Origin: Streptomyces sp. WMMB303
GTDB lineage: Bacteria > Actinomycetota > Actinomycetes > Streptomycetales > Streptomycetaceae
DNA length: 64,000 nucleotides
NCBI RefSeq assembly: GCF_029351045.1
Contig: NZ_JARKIN010000001.1
Coordinates: 372,001-436,000, forward strand
Direction: 5' to 3'
The notes below the pieces were generated by a model. The model was not told the DNA's origin. It saw only the letters and a program-made list of their open reading frames with translations, and did no database searches. Each line of letters opens with the position of its first letter. The first letter of the stretch is position 1. This document shows, piece after piece, positions 9,621 to 19,874 of the stretch. The position numbers were made by a program, and so were the translations under genes.

Positions 9621-12101
9621 ATGGCACAGGGCTCGGTCCAGGTGACGCACAGCGGCACGTCGCGGTGGCGGCGGCGCACGGGCGAATACGCGTCGTTGTC
9701 CGCCGCGCTGGAGGTGGCGGGCGACGGCGACGTCCTCACCGTGGCGCCCGGCACCTACCGGGAGAACCTGGTCATCGACCGCATGGTGACCCTGCGGGGC
9801 CCCGAACGCGGCGGCTCCGGACCGGTCCGGATCGCCCCCGCGGACGGGGTGGCGCTCACCGTGCGGTCCGCCGCGCTGGTCCAGGACCTGCAGATCGAGG
9901 GCCAGGACTCGGCTGTGCCCGCCGTGCTCGTGGAGGACGCGGCACCGGAGCTGACCGGGCTGCGGGTGATGACCCGCTCGGCCTCGGGGATCGAGGTACG
10001 CGGCGGGGCCCGGCCCACGGTACGGCGCTGCACCGTGGACAACCCGGCCGGGATCGGCTTCAGCATCACCGGAGGCGCCGGAGGCGTCTTCGAGGAGTGC
10101 GAGGTGGTGGCCGCGGGCCAGTCCGGCGTCCTGGTGCGGGACGGCGCCCGCCCCCGGCTCGCGCACTGCAGGGTGCACCTCGCCTCGGGCGCGGGCATCG
10201 CACTGCAGGGCGAGGGCAGCACGCTGGAGGCGCTGGGCTGCGAGGTGTACGAGATCAAGGGCAGCGGCCTGCGCGTCGCCGGGCGCGCCAGCGGGCACTT
10301 CACCGACTGCCGGGTACACCGCACCTCGACCGACGGGGTCACCCTGGACACCGACGCCGTGCTCACCCTCGCCGACTGCGACATCCACGACATCCCGGAG
10401 AACGCGGTCGACCTGCGGTCCCGCTCCGTGCTGACCCTGACCCGCTCCACGGTGCGCCGGTTCGGCCGCAACGGCCTGTCGGTGTGGGACCCGGGAACCC
10501 GCGCGGACGCCAACGGCTGCGAGATACACGAGAGCACCGGCGACTACCCGGCGGTGTGGGTCAGCGACGGTGCCACCGCGGTACTGGACACCTGCCGGGT
10601 GCATTCGGTGCCCGACGCGCTCTTCGTCCTGGACCGGGGCTCCCGCGCCGACGTCCTGGACAGCGACCTCTCCCAGGTGCGCGGCACCGCCGTCTCGGTG
10701 AGCGACGGCGCGGTGGTGCAACTGGACGACTGCCGCATCAGCAAGGCCGCCACCGGCGCCTGGTTCCGCGACCACGGCAGCGGTGGAGTGCTCAACGGCT
10801 GCACCATCGACCAGGCGGCGACCGGCGTGATCGTCACCAAGGGCGCCGATCCCACGATCGAGCGCTGCACGGTCAGCGGTTCCGGCGAGGCGGGGTTCTA
10901 CGTGTCCGCCGAGGGACGCGGGACGTTCCACAACTGCCGGGTGTCCGGCTCGCGCGGCTACGGCTTCCACGTGATCGACGGCTGCCGCACCACGCTGCGC
11001 CGCTGCCGCACCGAGCGGTGTACGCGCGGCGGCTACGAGTTCGCCGAGGAGGGCCCGACCGTCGAGGACTGCAGCAGCGACGAGAGCGCCGCCGCGGTCA
11101 CCGCGGCGGCGCCCGCACCCTCCTCGGCGTCCGTCTCCGCCACTCCCCCCACCGACGGACCGGCGGGGCTGCTGACCGCGCGGGCCGCGGTGCCCCGGCA
11201 GCGTGCGGAGAGCCCGTCACCGGCAACGGCACCGGGGGACGCAGCAGCCGGCGACGGCACGGCCGACGAGGACGCGGGCGGGGAGGCACCGCGCCCCGCC
11301 AAGGAAGTACTGGGCGAACTCGACGGCCTGGTCGGCCTGGACGCGGTCAAGCGCGAGGTCCGGGCGCTCACCGACATGATCGAGGTCGGCCGCAGACGGC
11401 AGCGCGCCGGCCTGAAGGCGGCGTCCGCACGACGGCACCTGGTCTTCACCGGATCGCCCGGCACCGGCAAAACCACGGTGGCCCGCCTCTACGGCGAGAT
11501 CCTGCACTCCCTGGGGGTGCTGCGCCGCGGGCATCTGGTGGAGGTCTCCCGCGTGGACCTGGTCGGCGAGCACATCGGGTCCACCGCACTGCGCACCCAG
11601 GAGGCATTCGAGAAGGCCAAGGGCGGCGTGCTGTTCATCGACGAGGCGTACGCGCTCGCCCCGCAGGACTCGGGCCGCGACTTCGGCCGCGAGGCCATCG
11701 ACACCCTGGTGAAGCTGATGGAGGACCACCGGGACGACGTGGTGGTCATCGTGGCGGGCTACACCACCGAGATGGAGCACTTTCTGGCCGCCAACCCCGG
11801 TGTGGCCTCGCGCTTCTCCCGCACGATCACCTTCGGCGACTACGCACCCGAGGAACTGCTGAGCATCGTCGAGCAGCAGGCCGAGGAGCACGAATACCAC
11901 TTGGGCGGCGGCACGCGGCAGGCGTTGCTGGAGTACTTCGGGCGGCTCCCCAAGGGCCCCTCGTTCGGCAACGGACGCACCGCGCGGCAGACTTTCGAGG
12001 CGATGGTCGAGCGGCACGCGGGCCGGGTCGCGCAGCTCCCCGATCCGAGCACCGAGGACCTCACCCTGCTCTACCCCTCGGACCTGCCCCGCCCGGTCTG
12101 A
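9621..12101 (+). CDS. parallel beta-helix / CbxX-type AAA ATPase fusion
   Basis: This 826-residue protein joins two modules. Residues 15-500 are a right-handed parallel beta-helix of about 22-residue coils, with recurring patterns such as [32 protein letters not shown] and [16 protein letters not shown]. After an Ala/Pro linker, residues 560-820 form a CbxX/CfqX AAA ATPase. It has Walker [10 protein letters not shown] near residue 611, Walker [12 protein letters not shown] near 670, and sensor/arginine-finger residues in [14 protein letters not shown]. The ATPase closely resembles the C-terminal half of type VII secretion EccA. Start is ATG 9621. The protein has no signal peptide and should be cytosolic; substrate and role are unknown. 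Its last 31 bases overlap the convergent membrane-protein gene. Confidence 0.9.
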   Translation: MAQGSVQVTHSGTSRWRRRTGEYASLSAALEVAGDGDVLTVAPGTYRENLVIDRMVTLRGPERGGSGPVRIAPADGVALTVRSAALVQDLQIEGQDSAVPAVLVEDAAPELTGLRVMTRSASGIEVRGGARPTVRRCTVDNPAGIGFSITGGAGGVFEECEVVAAGQSGVLVRDGARPRLAHCRVHLASGAGIALQGEGSTLEALGCEVYEIKGSGLRVAGRASGHFTDCRVHRTSTDGVTLDTDAVLTLADCDIHDIPENAVDLRSRSVLTLTRSTVRRFGRNGLSVWDPGTRADANGCEIHESTGDYPAVWVSDGATAVLDTCRVHSVPDALFVLDRGSRADVLDSDLSQVRGTAVSVSDGAVVQLDDCRISKAATGAWFRDHGSGGVLNGCTIDQAATGVIVTKGADPTIERCTVSGSGEAGFYVSAEGRGTFHNCRVSGSRGYGFHVIDGCRTTLRRCRTERCTRGGYEFAEEGPTVEDCSSDESAAAVTAAAPAPSSASVSATPPTDGPAGLLTARAAVPRQRAESPSPATAPGDAAAGDGTADEDAGGEAPRPAKEVLGELDGLVGLDAVKREVRALTDMIEVGRRRQRAGLKAASARRHLVFTGSPGTGKTTVARLYGEILHSLGVLRRGHLVEVSRVDLVGEHIGSTALRTQEAFEKAKGGVLFIDEAYALAPQDSGRDFGREAIDTLVKLMEDHRDDVVVIVAGYTTEMEHFLAANPGVASRFSRTITFGDYAPEELLSIVEQQAEEHEYHLGGGTRQALLEYFGRLPKGPSFGNGRTARQTFEAMVERHAGRVAQLPDPSTEDLTLLYPSDLPRPV

Positions 12102-14554
12102 GCGGCGGGCGGGGCCCCCGTGCCGGGCCCTCGCCGGTCCGGCTGCCGACCGGGCCGCCGCCCCGCGTCCCGCGGCGGGCACGGGGGCGCGCCGGCTGCG
12201 ACAGCCCGCCGGGCGCGGTCCGCGAGACGGGCCAGCAGCCCGGCCCGCTCCTCGGCGAAGGCCGGGTCCGCCTGGTAGTCCCCGTGCGCCAGGATCGGTT
12301 CGGGCAGCGGCAGCTCGCGGGTACGGCCGTAGGCGACGGGATCCAGCAGCGGGCCGCGGTCGACGCCGCGGCACTCCTCGGGCGGTCCGGGCTCGGGAGC
12401 ACCGGCGCGCTCGGGCCGCACCGGACCGCCGATCGGGTCGGTCAGCCGCCACAGGTTGCGCCAGCACTCCAGGTCACCGTGGAGCGCGGCCAGCCGGTGC
12501 GGCCCGAAGTAGGCGGGGAACCAGCGCCCGTAGAGCCGTTCCAGGGGTGAGCCGTAGGTGAGGAGCGCGACCTGGCGGCGGGTGCCGGGATCCAGCTGCC
12601 AGACCGCCGCTGCCGCCAGGACGCTGCCCTGCGAGTGGCCGGAGATCACCAGTCGTCGCTCGGGCCGCCGGTCGGTCCACATCGCCATCCGCCAGGCCAG
12701 GTCGGGCACGGCGCGTTCGGCGTAGCAGGGCGGCGCGAACGGGTGGGCGCAGCGCGGCCAGAACGTACCCACATCCCACAGGATGCCGATGGTGCGGCGG
12801 GCCGAAGCGTCCCGGTAGGCGCGGCGGCCCCAGGCGAGCAGCAGCACGAAGGCGAACCCGACCAGCCAGGAGCCGAGGGCCTGCACCGCGTCGGCGGACC
12901 CCGCCACGACGCCCGGGGCTCCGTCGGTCGCCCGCCCGGGAACCTGGCCCGTCAGCAGCGTGCCGAGCACGGCCGCAGCGCCCATGACGAGTGTGCCGGC
13001 AGCGACGGCGGCCACCAGCCGGGGTGCCCGGTCGGTGAGACCGGCGCGGGCGATCGTGGCGGCGATCCGGCGGGAGCGGGACCGGTCGGGCAGCGACGCG
13101 GGGTACCCGGCCGCCACGTCGTCGGTGAGCCGCCGGGTGTCGCGCCACACATGCGCGGCGGACCAGCCCGCCAGCAGCAGCACCAGGGCCAGCAGGACGG
13201 GGATGATGGACGCCTGCCAGGTGAGGATGGCCGGCGGGCCGGCGATGCGGCCGCCGCTGCCGCCGGACGCGCCGGGGCCGTCGAGCCAGTCCCCGACCCG
13301 CTGGCAGACCCCGCCGGAGAGCACGCCGCCCAGCGAGCAGGCGAGCATCGCCACGCATCCGGAGGCCGTCCCGCGCAGCGCCGTGCGGGGGACCCGCGTG
13401 CGGCGGTGCAGCCGCAGGCCCAGCACGCCGAGCGCGACCACGAGCGTGCCCTGGAGCACCGCGAGAACGCTGAACGTCTCGTCGCCGGGGAGGGTGCCGC
13501 CGGAGGTCCACTCCGGACGGCTCCAGCCGGTGTGCACGACGGCCGACAGCAGGACGGCGAGGGAGACCGGAGGCAGTCCGCGCACGGCGAGCGTATCGGC
13601 GCCGTCGTCCGGTTCGGTCTCCTTGCGGCCCCGGCCGCAGACGACGAACAGCACCCAGGCGGCTCCCGCCAGCACCAGCCCCGTCAGCAGTCGTCCGGAC
13701 AGCTCCAGCGCGGTGCTGGCGCCGGGTGCCCGGTCGTGCCGGGCGGTGGCGGCGATGAGCGCGGCGGCGACGGTCAGGAACCCGGCGGCGGTGTGCGCGG
13801 CACGCAGCCGGGCGACGAGACGCTTGCCGTACCAGAAGCCGGGCAGCGACAGCGGTGGCCGCCCCTCCGCCGCGGGGGCGTACTCGGGGACGGTGCGCTC
13901 CAGCGGCGGCTGGGATTCGTAGGCGCTCCACGTGCGGTGCGAGAGCCACCACAGCAGCGCGGTCACAGCAGCGGGCAGCACGGCGGCCAGCGCGAGCCGG
14001 CGGCCCGGCTGGCTCCACCAACTCCCGGAAGCCGCGGGTTCCCCGGGCGGCGCCAGGAAAGCCAGCCAGGAGCGTTCCCCGGCACAGCGGGCGGTCCCGG
14101 CGCACTGCCAGGCGACCAGGTCGAGCGCGACCTCGCAGGACGCGGCGACCAGCAGCACCGTCAGTGAGAGCGCCAGCAGCCGCACCAGCAGGCCGTGCAG
14201 CCGTACGGTGCGGGCGCGGCCCCGGGAGGCGGGCCGGGTCCAGTGGGCCAGGTTGGCCACCATGAACGGCAGCAGGATCAGCCACAGGGCGCGGGCGCCG
14301 TTGCCGGAGGTCAGGTTCGACCAGCAATACGCCTCCGGTACCGCTCTGCCCGAGTAGTCCGCGGGGCGCTGCTCGGCGTCGGCGTCGTCCGTGCGCCGGT
14401 GGATCGCCGCCGTGCCGTCCCCGGTGACGCGCTCGGTACGCGGGTCGCCGAGCATCTCGGCGGGGGTCGTCCCGCCCACTCCGTGTACGAGCAGTTCCAG
14501 CGCGAGGCCCGGCGCGTCGCCGGGTGCGCCGCTGGGTGCGTGGTCTGTCGGCAC
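12071..14554 (-). CDS. multi-spanning membrane protein with alpha/beta-hydrolase (lipase-like) motif
   Basis: The 827-residue protein starts with a hydrolase-like strand-turn ([22 protein letters not shown]), runs through about ten hydrophobic spans (for example [54 protein letters not shown]), and ends in a domain containing [25 protein letters not shown] (around residue 637) is a nucleophile elbow as in class 3 lipases. So two parts of one alpha/beta hydrolase appear to flank a membrane region. The activity is unproven. GTG 14554 has GGGGGGA 7-8 bases upstream. Low similarity outside Streptomyces is expected, but I could not check this. Confidence 0.8.
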   Translation of the reverse strand: MPTDHAPSGAPGDAPGLALELLVHGVGGTTPAEMLGDPRTERVTGDGTAAIHRRTDDADAEQRPADYSGRAVPEAYCWSNLTSGNGARALWLILLPFMVANLAHWTRPASRGRARTVRLHGLLVRLLALSLTVLLVAASCEVALDLVAWQCAGTARCAGERSWLAFLAPPGEPAASGSWWSQPGRRLALAAVLPAAVTALLWWLSHRTWSAYESQPPLERTVPEYAPAAEGRPPLSLPGFWYGKRLVARLRAAHTAAGFLTVAAALIAATARHDRAPGASTALELSGRLLTGLVLAGAAWVLFVVCGRGRKETEPDDGADTLAVRGLPPVSLAVLLSAVVHTGWSRPEWTSGGTLPGDETFSVLAVLQGTLVVALGVLGLRLHRRTRVPRTALRGTASGCVAMLACSLGGVLSGGVCQRVGDWLDGPGASGGSGGRIAGPPAILTWQASIIPVLLALVLLLAGWSAAHVWRDTRRLTDDVAAGYPASLPDRSRSRRIAATIARAGLTDRAPRLVAAVAAGTLVMGAAAVLGTLLTGQVPGRATDGAPGVVAGSADAVQALGSWLVGFAFVLLLAWGRRAYRDASARRTIGILWDVGTFWPRCAHPFAPPCYAERAVPDLAWRMAMWTDRRPERRLVISGHSQGSVLAAAAVWQLDPGTRRQVALLTYGSPLERLYGRWFPAYFGPHRLAALHGDLECWRNLWRLTDPIGGPVRPERAGAPEPGPPEECRGVDRGPLLDPVAYGRTRELPLPEPILAHGDYQADPAFAEERAGLLARLADRARRAVAAGAPPCPPRDAGRRPGRQPDRRGPGTGAPPAAQTGRGRSEG

Positions 14555-14793
14555 TGTGCTTCCCCCCGGTCCCCCGGTTCCCCCGAACGGTGTGTCAGCT
14601 TCGTGTCGGCTAAGGCCCGGTGCCAGCATCGCTGCCCCACCCGGGCTGTGCCAGCCCCCCACGGGTGAAACCGGGGTGGGCGGGGCTCGATCGAGACAGC
14701 GGCGCGACTGTGGCGCACGTGGGAGGATGGGCCGACCGGCGGCCTCCCCCACAGCCCCGACACCCGGTCGCGAAAGGAACGGAGACAGCGGCA

Positions 14794-15651
14794 GTGAGCG
14801 ACAACCAGAACCTCCTCGCCGAACAGCGGCGCGCGCTGATCCTGGAGGAGGTGCGGCGCCGGGGCGGCGCCCGGGTCAACGAGCTGACCAGGAAGCTGTC
14901 GGTCTCGGACATGACGGTGCGGCGCGACTTGGACGCACTGGCCCGGCAGGGCGCCCTGGAGAAGGTGCACGGCGGAGCCGTGCCGGTCGCCGAGGCCAGC
15001 ACCCACGAGCCGGGGTTCGAGGCGAAGTCCTCGCTGGAGCTGAGCGCGAAGGAGGACATCGCGCGGGCGGCGGCCACCATGGCCCAGCCGGGGACCGCGA
15101 TCGCGCTCTCGGGCGGTACGACGACGTTCGCGCTGGCACGGCACCTGCTGGAGGTGCCGAACCTGACGGTGGTGACCAACTCGGTGCGGGTCGCGGACGT
15201 CTTCCACACGGCGCAGCGGAGCGGTGCCGGAGCGGGGACCGCGGGGAGCCGTCCGGGCGCGGCGACGGTGGTGCTGACGGGCGGAGTGCGGACGCCCTCG
15301 GACTCGCTGGTGGGTTCGGTGGCGGACGCGGCGATCCGCTCGCTCCACTTCGACGCGCTCTTCCTCGGGGTGCACGGCATATCGGTGGAGGCCGGGCTCT
15401 CCACCCCGAATCTGGCGGAGGCGGAGACCAACCGGCAGTTCGTGGGCTCGGCCCGCCGCGTCATCGTGGTCGCGGACCACACCAAGTGGGGCACTGTGGG
15501 GCTGAGTTCGTTCGCCTCGCTGGACCAGGTGGACGCGCTGGTGACGGACGACGGGCTGCCGGCAGCGGCACGGGAGGAGATCCAGGAGCGGCTGCCGGAG
15601 CTGGTGGTGGCCGGGGAGCAGGACGGCGAAGGCTTCGCGGGCGCGCTCTGA
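14794..15651 (+). CDS. DeoR/GlpR-family transcriptional regulator
   Basis: This 285-residue repressor has an N-terminal winged helix (AEQRRALILEEVRRRGGARV, LSVSDMTVRRDLDALARQG) with the DeoR signature. Its C-terminal domain is related to ribose-5-phosphate isomerase (GTAIALSGGTTTFALARHLL, NLTVVTNSVRVADVF, ALFLGVHGISVEAGLST) and senses phosphorylated sugars. GTG 14794 has a GGAG-type ribosome binding site. It stands alone: a hairpin follows directly and the next gene is convergent, so its target operon cannot be read from context. Confidence 0.92.
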   Translation: MSDNQNLLAEQRRALILEEVRRRGGARVNELTRKLSVSDMTVRRDLDALARQGALEKVHGGAVPVAEASTHEPGFEAKSSLELSAKEDIARAAATMAQPGTAIALSGGTTTFALARHLLEVPNLTVVTNSVRVADVFHTAQRSGAGAGTAGSRPGAATVVLTGGVRTPSDSLVGSVADAAIRSLHFDALFLGVHGISVEAGLSTPNLAEAETNRQFVGSARRVIVVADHTKWGTVGLSSFASLDQVDALVTDDGLPAAAREEIQERLPELVVAGEQDGEGFAGAL

Positions 15652-15670
15652 GCCGGGCCCGCGGCCCGGC
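15652..15670. terminator. terminator hairpin after the DeoR gene
   Basis: GCCGGGCC (15652-15659) and GGCCCGGC (15663-15670) form a perfect 8-bp stem with a 3-base loop, starting on the base after the stop codon. The gene on the other side is convergent. Confidence 0.65.
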
Positions 15671-15702
15671 CCGCCGCGCCGCGGGGCGGACAGCGGGACG
15701 GG

Positions 15703-16842
15703 CTAGTGCGGCTCCGCCCACTCCCCCGAGGCCAGGAACCGCTCCAGGGTGCGCGTGTAGGGAGCGATGTCCAGGCCCTGCCGGGCCAGCCAGGAGTCGG
15801 CGTAGTACTTGTCCAGGTATCGCTCCCCCGGGTCGCACAGCAGGGTGACGACGCTGCCCTGTTCGCCGGCGGACAGCATCCGGGCGACGATCCGCAGGCT
15901 GCTCCACAGCCCGGTGCCGGTGGACCCACCGGCCTTGCGGCCCAGCACCCGGTCCAACTCCCGTACGGCGGCCACGCTGGCGGCGTCCGGGACCTTCATC
16001 ATCCGGTCGACGGCGGCCGGCACGAAGCTGGGCTCCATCCGGGGCCGCCCGATGCCCTCGATCCGGGAGCCGCAGTCGCTGGTGGCTTCCGGGTCGCCGC
16101 GCGTCCAGCCGTCGAAGAAGCAGGAGTTCTCCGGGTCGGGGACGCAGACCCGGGTGTCGTACTGCATGTAGCGGATGTAGCGGGCGAAGGTCGCCGAGGT
16201 GCCCCCGGTTCCGGCGGTGGCGACGATCCACGCCGGTTCCGGGTACCGCTCCCCGGCGAGCTGCTGGTAGACGGACTCGGCGATGTTGTTGTTGCCCCGC
16301 CAGTCGGTGGCTCGTTCGGCGTAGGTGAACTGGTCCATGAAGTGTCCACCGCTCTCCGCCGCGAGCCGTGCCGAGACCTCGTAGACGGTACGCGGATCGT
16401 CCACCAGGTGGCAGGTGCCGCCGTGGAACTCGATCAGCCGGGTCTTCTCGCGGCTCGTCGTGCGCGGCATCACCGCGATGAACGGGACGCCGATCAGCTT
16501 GGCGAAGTACGCCTCGCTCACCGCCGTGGAGCCGCTGGACGCCTCGATGACGGGCCGCCCCTGCCGGATCCAGCCGTTGCACAGCGCGTGCAGGAACAGT
16601 GAGCGGGCCAAGCGGTGCTTGAGGCTGCCGGTGGGGTGGGTCGACTCGTCCTTGAGGTACAGGTCGACGCCCCACTCCTCGGGCAGCGGGAAGGCGAGCA
16701 GGTGGGTGTCGGCGCTGCGGCCGCTCTCGGCCCGCACCTTGCGTACCGCCTCCTTCAGCCAGCCGCGGCGGTCGGGGTCGCTGCGGTCCACGTCCTGGGT
16801 GGGGAGGCCGGGGGCAGGAGGGGCGGGGTCGATGGTGCTCAC
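15703..16842 (-). CDS. PLP-dependent cysteine synthase-family protein (Cds1-like)
   Basis: This 379-residue enzyme is a fold-type II PLP protein. The PLP lysine is Lys75 in [11 protein letters not shown], the substrate loop is [15 protein letters not shown], and the phosphate-binding loop is [13 protein letters not shown]. The set of motifs ([41 protein letters not shown]) matches the actinobacterial group that includes mycobacterial Cds1 (Rv3684), an L-cysteine desulfhydrase releasing sulfide, pyruvate and ammonia. Cysteine synthase activity is the alternative. The start is GTG 16842 with a weak ribosome binding site. It is a single gene, divergent from a small unknown gene. Confidence 0.87.
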   Translation of the reverse strand: MSTIDPAPPAPGLPTQDVDRSDPDRRGWLKEAVRKVRAESGRSADTHLLAFPLPEEWGVDLYLKDESTHPTGSLKHRLARSLFLHALCNGWIRQGRPVIEASSGSTAVSEAYFAKLIGVPFIAVMPRTTSREKTRLIEFHGGTCHLVDDPRTVYEVSARLAAESGGHFMDQFTYAERATDWRGNNNIAESVYQQLAGERYPEPAWIVATAGTGGTSATFARYIRYMQYDTRVCVPDPENSCFFDGWTRGDPEATSDCGSRIEGIGRPRMEPSFVPAAVDRMMKVPDAASVAAVRELDRVLGRKAGGSTGTGLWSSLRIVARMLSAGEQGSVVTLLCDPGERYLDKYYADSWLARQGLDIAPYTRTLERFLASGEWAEPH

Positions 16843-16997
16843 AGGCCGATCATAGAGGGGAGTCGGTAGACGGCGGCGGACATGGGCATGCTCCCGGCAA
16901 GGGTTCGGGCTCTCCGGGGGTGTACGCGCACCGCCCGGGGGTAACCCGGTACCTCTGCTGGGCAGAACCGGTGGGAGCCGGTGGGAGGCGGTGTGCA

Positions 16998-17309
16998 GTG
17001 GCGGAGCCGGAGTTCGACGCGACTGGGGTGGGGATCAGCCGGATGCTCCGCTCCCTCACCCGGGCCGGCCACGTGCTGGTGCGGGACGGGGAGCTGGTGC
17101 TGCTGACCAGCTACGGCAGCGAGATCGACAGCGCCCCGGTCGAGGAGGTGCGGATCAGCGGCTACGGGCTGCTCGACCAGGTGCCGGCGACGCTGCGCGG
17201 CAGAAGCTATCTGCTGCGCCTGGGCCCCGAGCACCGGGAGGGTCTGCTGTCCGCCCTGCGGACGGCGCGGGCGAAGGCCGCGGCGGAGCGCGGTGTGCTG
17301 GGCAGGTGA
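16998..17309 (+). CDS. small conserved hypothetical protein
   Basis: I do not recognise a named family for this 103-residue protein. It contains [26 protein letters not shown] followed by a mixed alpha/beta tail ([31 protein letters not shown]). There is no signal peptide or membrane span. GTG 16998 has GGAGG 9 bases upstream, better than any start in the longer open frame from 16920. It lies 143 bases before an anti-sigma-type kinase gene on the same strand, but co-transcription is uncertain. Confidence 0.65.
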   Translation: MAEPEFDATGVGISRMLRSLTRAGHVLVRDGELVLLTSYGSEIDSAPVEEVRISGYGLLDQVPATLRGRSYLLRLGPEHREGLLSALRTARAKAAAERGVLGR

Positions 17310-17452
17310 GCACGGTCGAGGCCCCCGTTCCGTGACCGGATCGTCGCAGTGCGTTTGCACCTCGGCCCGTCGGCTCCCATCCTGGCTCTGTAGCGCACGT
17401 CACATGTGATCCGTCCCCGCCGTCGGCGGCCCCTCATGAGGGAGTCACAGCC

Positions 17453-18049
17453 GTGATCAGTCCACCGAGCAGCACCCGTACCCCGGCCGCGGCGCGGCAC
17501 TGCGCCGTCGAGTTCCAGGCGCTGCCCCCGCGCATAGGGCAGGTCCGACGAATCGTCTCCGCGCAGCTGCGGTACTGGCGGCTGGACGCCGTCCTGGACG
17601 TGGCGGCCCTTCTGCTGACGGAGTTGCTGGCCAACGTCCACCGGCACGCCGCTCCCGGGGGCGGCCACGGCGCCGGTCCGGCTCCGGCCGACAAGCACTG
17701 CACCGTGGAACTGTCCCTGGTCGGGGACCGGCTGACGGTCTCGGTGCACGACCACGACCCCCGGCTGCCACGGGTCCGGGGCACGGCGTCCGACGAGCCG
17801 CTGCCCACCAGCGGTCGCGGCCTCGCCCTGGTGGCGTCGCTCAGCGAGAGCTGGGGAGTGCGGGCCCGGCCCGACGGCGCGGGAAAGACCGTGTGGTTCT
17901 CGCTGCCGGTCCCGGCTCCGGAGCCGGCCGCGCGAGTCCGGGGCCGTGCGGGCCGTGCCGCCCGGGACGCCGCCGCTCCGGAGCCGCCGGCCGCCGGTCC
18001 GGCCCCGGTGCCGCCGCCTGCCGAGGTGGAGCCGGCGGCAGCGGGCTGA
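17453..18049 (+). CDS. RsbW-like ATP-binding protein (HATPase_c)
   Basis: The 198-residue protein carries a GHKL/HATPase_c domain of the anti-sigma/serine kinase type. The N box is LLLTELLANVHRHA, the G1-like box is VSVHDHDPRLP, and the G2-like box is TSGRGLALVASLSESWGV, ending GKTVWFSLPVP. A Pro/Ala tail of about 50 residues follows. Streptomyces encode dozens of such kinases, which bind anti-sigma-factor antagonists. No partner sigma factor or antagonist is adjacent here. The start is GTG 17453 with GGGAG 8 bases upstream. Confidence 0.87.
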   Translation: MISPPSSTRTPAAARHCAVEFQALPPRIGQVRRIVSAQLRYWRLDAVLDVAALLLTELLANVHRHAAPGGGHGAGPAPADKHCTVELSLVGDRLTVSVHDHDPRLPRVRGTASDEPLPTSGRGLALVASLSESWGVRARPDGAGKTVWFSLPVPAPEPAARVRGRAGRAARDAAAPEPPAAGPAPVPPPAEVEPAAAG

Positions 18050-18097
18050 GGAGGCGGAACCGGCGGCCGGTGCGGTCTCCCGGTCGGGGTTGGGCGG

Positions 18098-19375
18098 CTA
18101 TTCGGCGCCGATGGCGCGCAGCACGTCCAGGCGTGCCGCCCGGCGGGCGGGGCGCCATCCGCCCAGGAGACCGGCGGCGACCCCGACAAGGGCGACCACC
18201 GCCAGAGGGAGGGGCGGCAGGCTCAGGGCGCTCAGCCCCCGGCTGTCGGTGGCACGCACCAGCGCCCAGCCCAGGAAGCTGCCGAGGGCGAGGCCGCCCA
18301 CCGTCCCGAAAGCAGCGACCAGCACCGCCTCCCACCGCACCATGGCCCGCAGTTGGCCGCGGGTCTGCCCGACCGAGCGGAGCAGCCCAAGCTCCCTGGT
18401 GCGTTCGTGCACGGCGAGGGTGAGAGTGTTGGCGATGCCCAGCAGGACGATGAACACGGCCAGTCCCAGCAGCGCGTAGACGAGGGTGAGCATCATGTCG
18501 ATCCCGGCGGCCGCGGACTGCGCGTACTCCTCGCGAGTCTGCACCTCCGGTTCGCCGTACCGGTCGGCGACCCGCTGGACGGCCGCCCGGCCCGCTTGCG
18601 TCGAGACGCCGTCCTCGAAGACGACCGACAGCAGCCGGTCGGCGTCCTGGGTGCGGTGCGGTGCCCACGCGCGGCGGCTGACGACATAGTCGCCGGTCGA
18701 CATCCGCCCCGCGAGCCGCCCGTCGGCGAGGAAGACGACCTCGTCGGCGCAGGCGGCGGCCACCGGGTCATGGGTGACCATGACGACGGTGCGACCCATC
18801 TCGTGCACGGCGCGGCCGAGCAGGCCCAGCACCTGCCGGCCGGAGCGGGAGTCGAGGTTCCCGGTGGGCTCGTCGGCGAAGACCACCTCGGGTCGGCCCG
18901 CCAGCGCCCGGGCGACGGCGACGCGCTGCTGCTGTCCGCCGGAGAGTTCACCGGGCCGGTGGTGCAGCCGGTCGCCGAGCCCGACGATCCCGGTGAGGGT
19001 CGCGATCCACTCCGGGTCGGGACGGGCACCGGCCAGGTCCTGCGGGAGGGTGATGTTCTCGGCGACGGTGAGCGTCGGCAGCAGGTTGAAGGCCTGGAAG
19101 ACGAAACCGACGCGCTCGCGGCGCAGCAGGGTCAGCTTCCGGTCGCCCAGCGCACCCAGTTCGGTGTCGCCGATCAGCGCCTTCCCGGAGGTGAGCGTGT
19201 CCAGCCCGGCGGCGCAGTGCATCAGGGTGGACTTGCCGGAACCGGAGGGTCCCATGATGGCGGTGAAGCGGCCCGCCTCGAAGCCGAGTGTGACCCCGTC
19301 GAGTGCGCGGACCCGCGTGTCACCGCTGCCGTGGACCTTCACGGCGGCGGTGACCCGGGCGGCGGTGCGGGTCAC
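18098..19375 (-). CDS. ABC ATPase fused to the C-terminal part of an FtsX-type permease
   Basis: Residues 1-225 are a complete MacB/LolD-type ATPase: Walker A GPSGSGKST (42-50), signature LSGGQQQRVAVARAL, Walker B VVFADEPTGNLDS, H-loop VMVTHDP. From about residue 229 (DYVVSRRAWAPHRTQD) the sequence becomes the last third of the matching permease. It has a periplasmic segment and then three spans (293-320, 350-373, 389-406), and ends in the RPARRAARLDVLRAIGAE tail. Normally these are two proteins, the permease being about 800 residues with two FtsX domains. The join is in frame near base 18690, so this looks like an internal deletion. GTG 19375 overlaps the SHOCT gene stop (GTGA). Confidence 0.9.
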   Translation of the reverse strand: MTRTAARVTAAVKVHGSGDTRVRALDGVTLGFEAGRFTAIMGPSGSGKSTLMHCAAGLDTLTSGKALIGDTELGALGDRKLTLLRRERVGFVFQAFNLLPTLTVAENITLPQDLAGARPDPEWIATLTGIVGLGDRLHHRPGELSGGQQQRVAVARALAGRPEVVFADEPTGNLDSRSGRQVLGLLGRAVHEMGRTVVMVTHDPVAAACADEVVFLADGRLAGRMSTGDYVVSRRAWAPHRTQDADRLLSVVFEDGVSTQAGRAAVQRVADRYGEPEVQTREEYAQSAAAGIDMMLTLVYALLGLAVFIVLLGIANTLTLAVHERTRELGLLRSVGQTRGQLRAMVRWEAVLVAAFGTVGGLALGSFLGWALVRATDSRGLSALSLPPLPLAVVALVGVAAGLLGGWRPARRAARLDVLRAIGAE

Positions 19376-19677
19376 CGCGTGCCGCCCGCGCGCTCCGCCT
19401 GCCGCTCGCGGGTGCTCTCGGCCAGCACGGAGGTGCGCCGCCAGTACTCGTCCTCGTCGATCTCGCCCTGTGCGAAGCGCCGGTCCAGCAGGTCCAGCGG
19501 GTTCTCGGTGCCGGGTGCGGCGTGCTGCCGCTGCTGCCAGGGCGCGCGGCGGCCCCGGAGGACCGTGCGGCGCAGCAGGAGGATGCCGGCCGCGACGAGG
19601 GCGGCCCAGATGAGCGGGAAGAACAGGATCCAGGGGCCCGGTCCCCCCGCGCCGTGCCAGTGGGCCAGGGTCTGCAT
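19372..19677 (-). CDS. SHOCT domain-containing membrane protein
   Basis: This 101-residue protein has one membrane span (WILFFPLIWAALVAAGILLL), a basic linker, and a C-terminal SHOCT helix-pair (NPLDLLDRRFAQGEIDEDEYWRR). In Streptomyces such proteins commonly precede a MacB-like ABC ATPase/permease pair, as here: the stop codon overlaps the ATPase start. The role is unknown; SHOCT is thought to mediate oligomerisation. ATG 19677 has GAGGAGCTGACGACC upstream. Confidence 0.87.
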   Translation of the reverse strand: MQTLAHWHGAGGPGPWILFFPLIWAALVAAGILLLRRTVLRGRRAPWQQRQHAAPGTENPLDLLDRRFAQGEIDEDEYWRRTSVLAESTRERQAERAGGTR

Positions 19678-19874
19678 GGTCGTCAGCTCCTCGGTAGCGG
19701 TCTGTGGTGCCTTGCGCTACCGAGACTGCGCGCGGGGAGGGGCTCGGGGCGTCGTACAGCCGGCGGCGGTACGGGTACCTCGCGGGGAGTACCGCGGGGG
19801 TGCCGGGGCTGCTCTCGCGGCGGACGCGGAACGGATGCGGACAACCGGCTCGGACGAGGGCGGCGGCCCGGGGG

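Noticed and set aside
12115..12188. GCCCCCGTGCC and GGCACGGGGGC as a terminator
   Set aside because: The loop is over 50 bases and the arms lie within the 3' coding part of the convergent membrane-protein gene.
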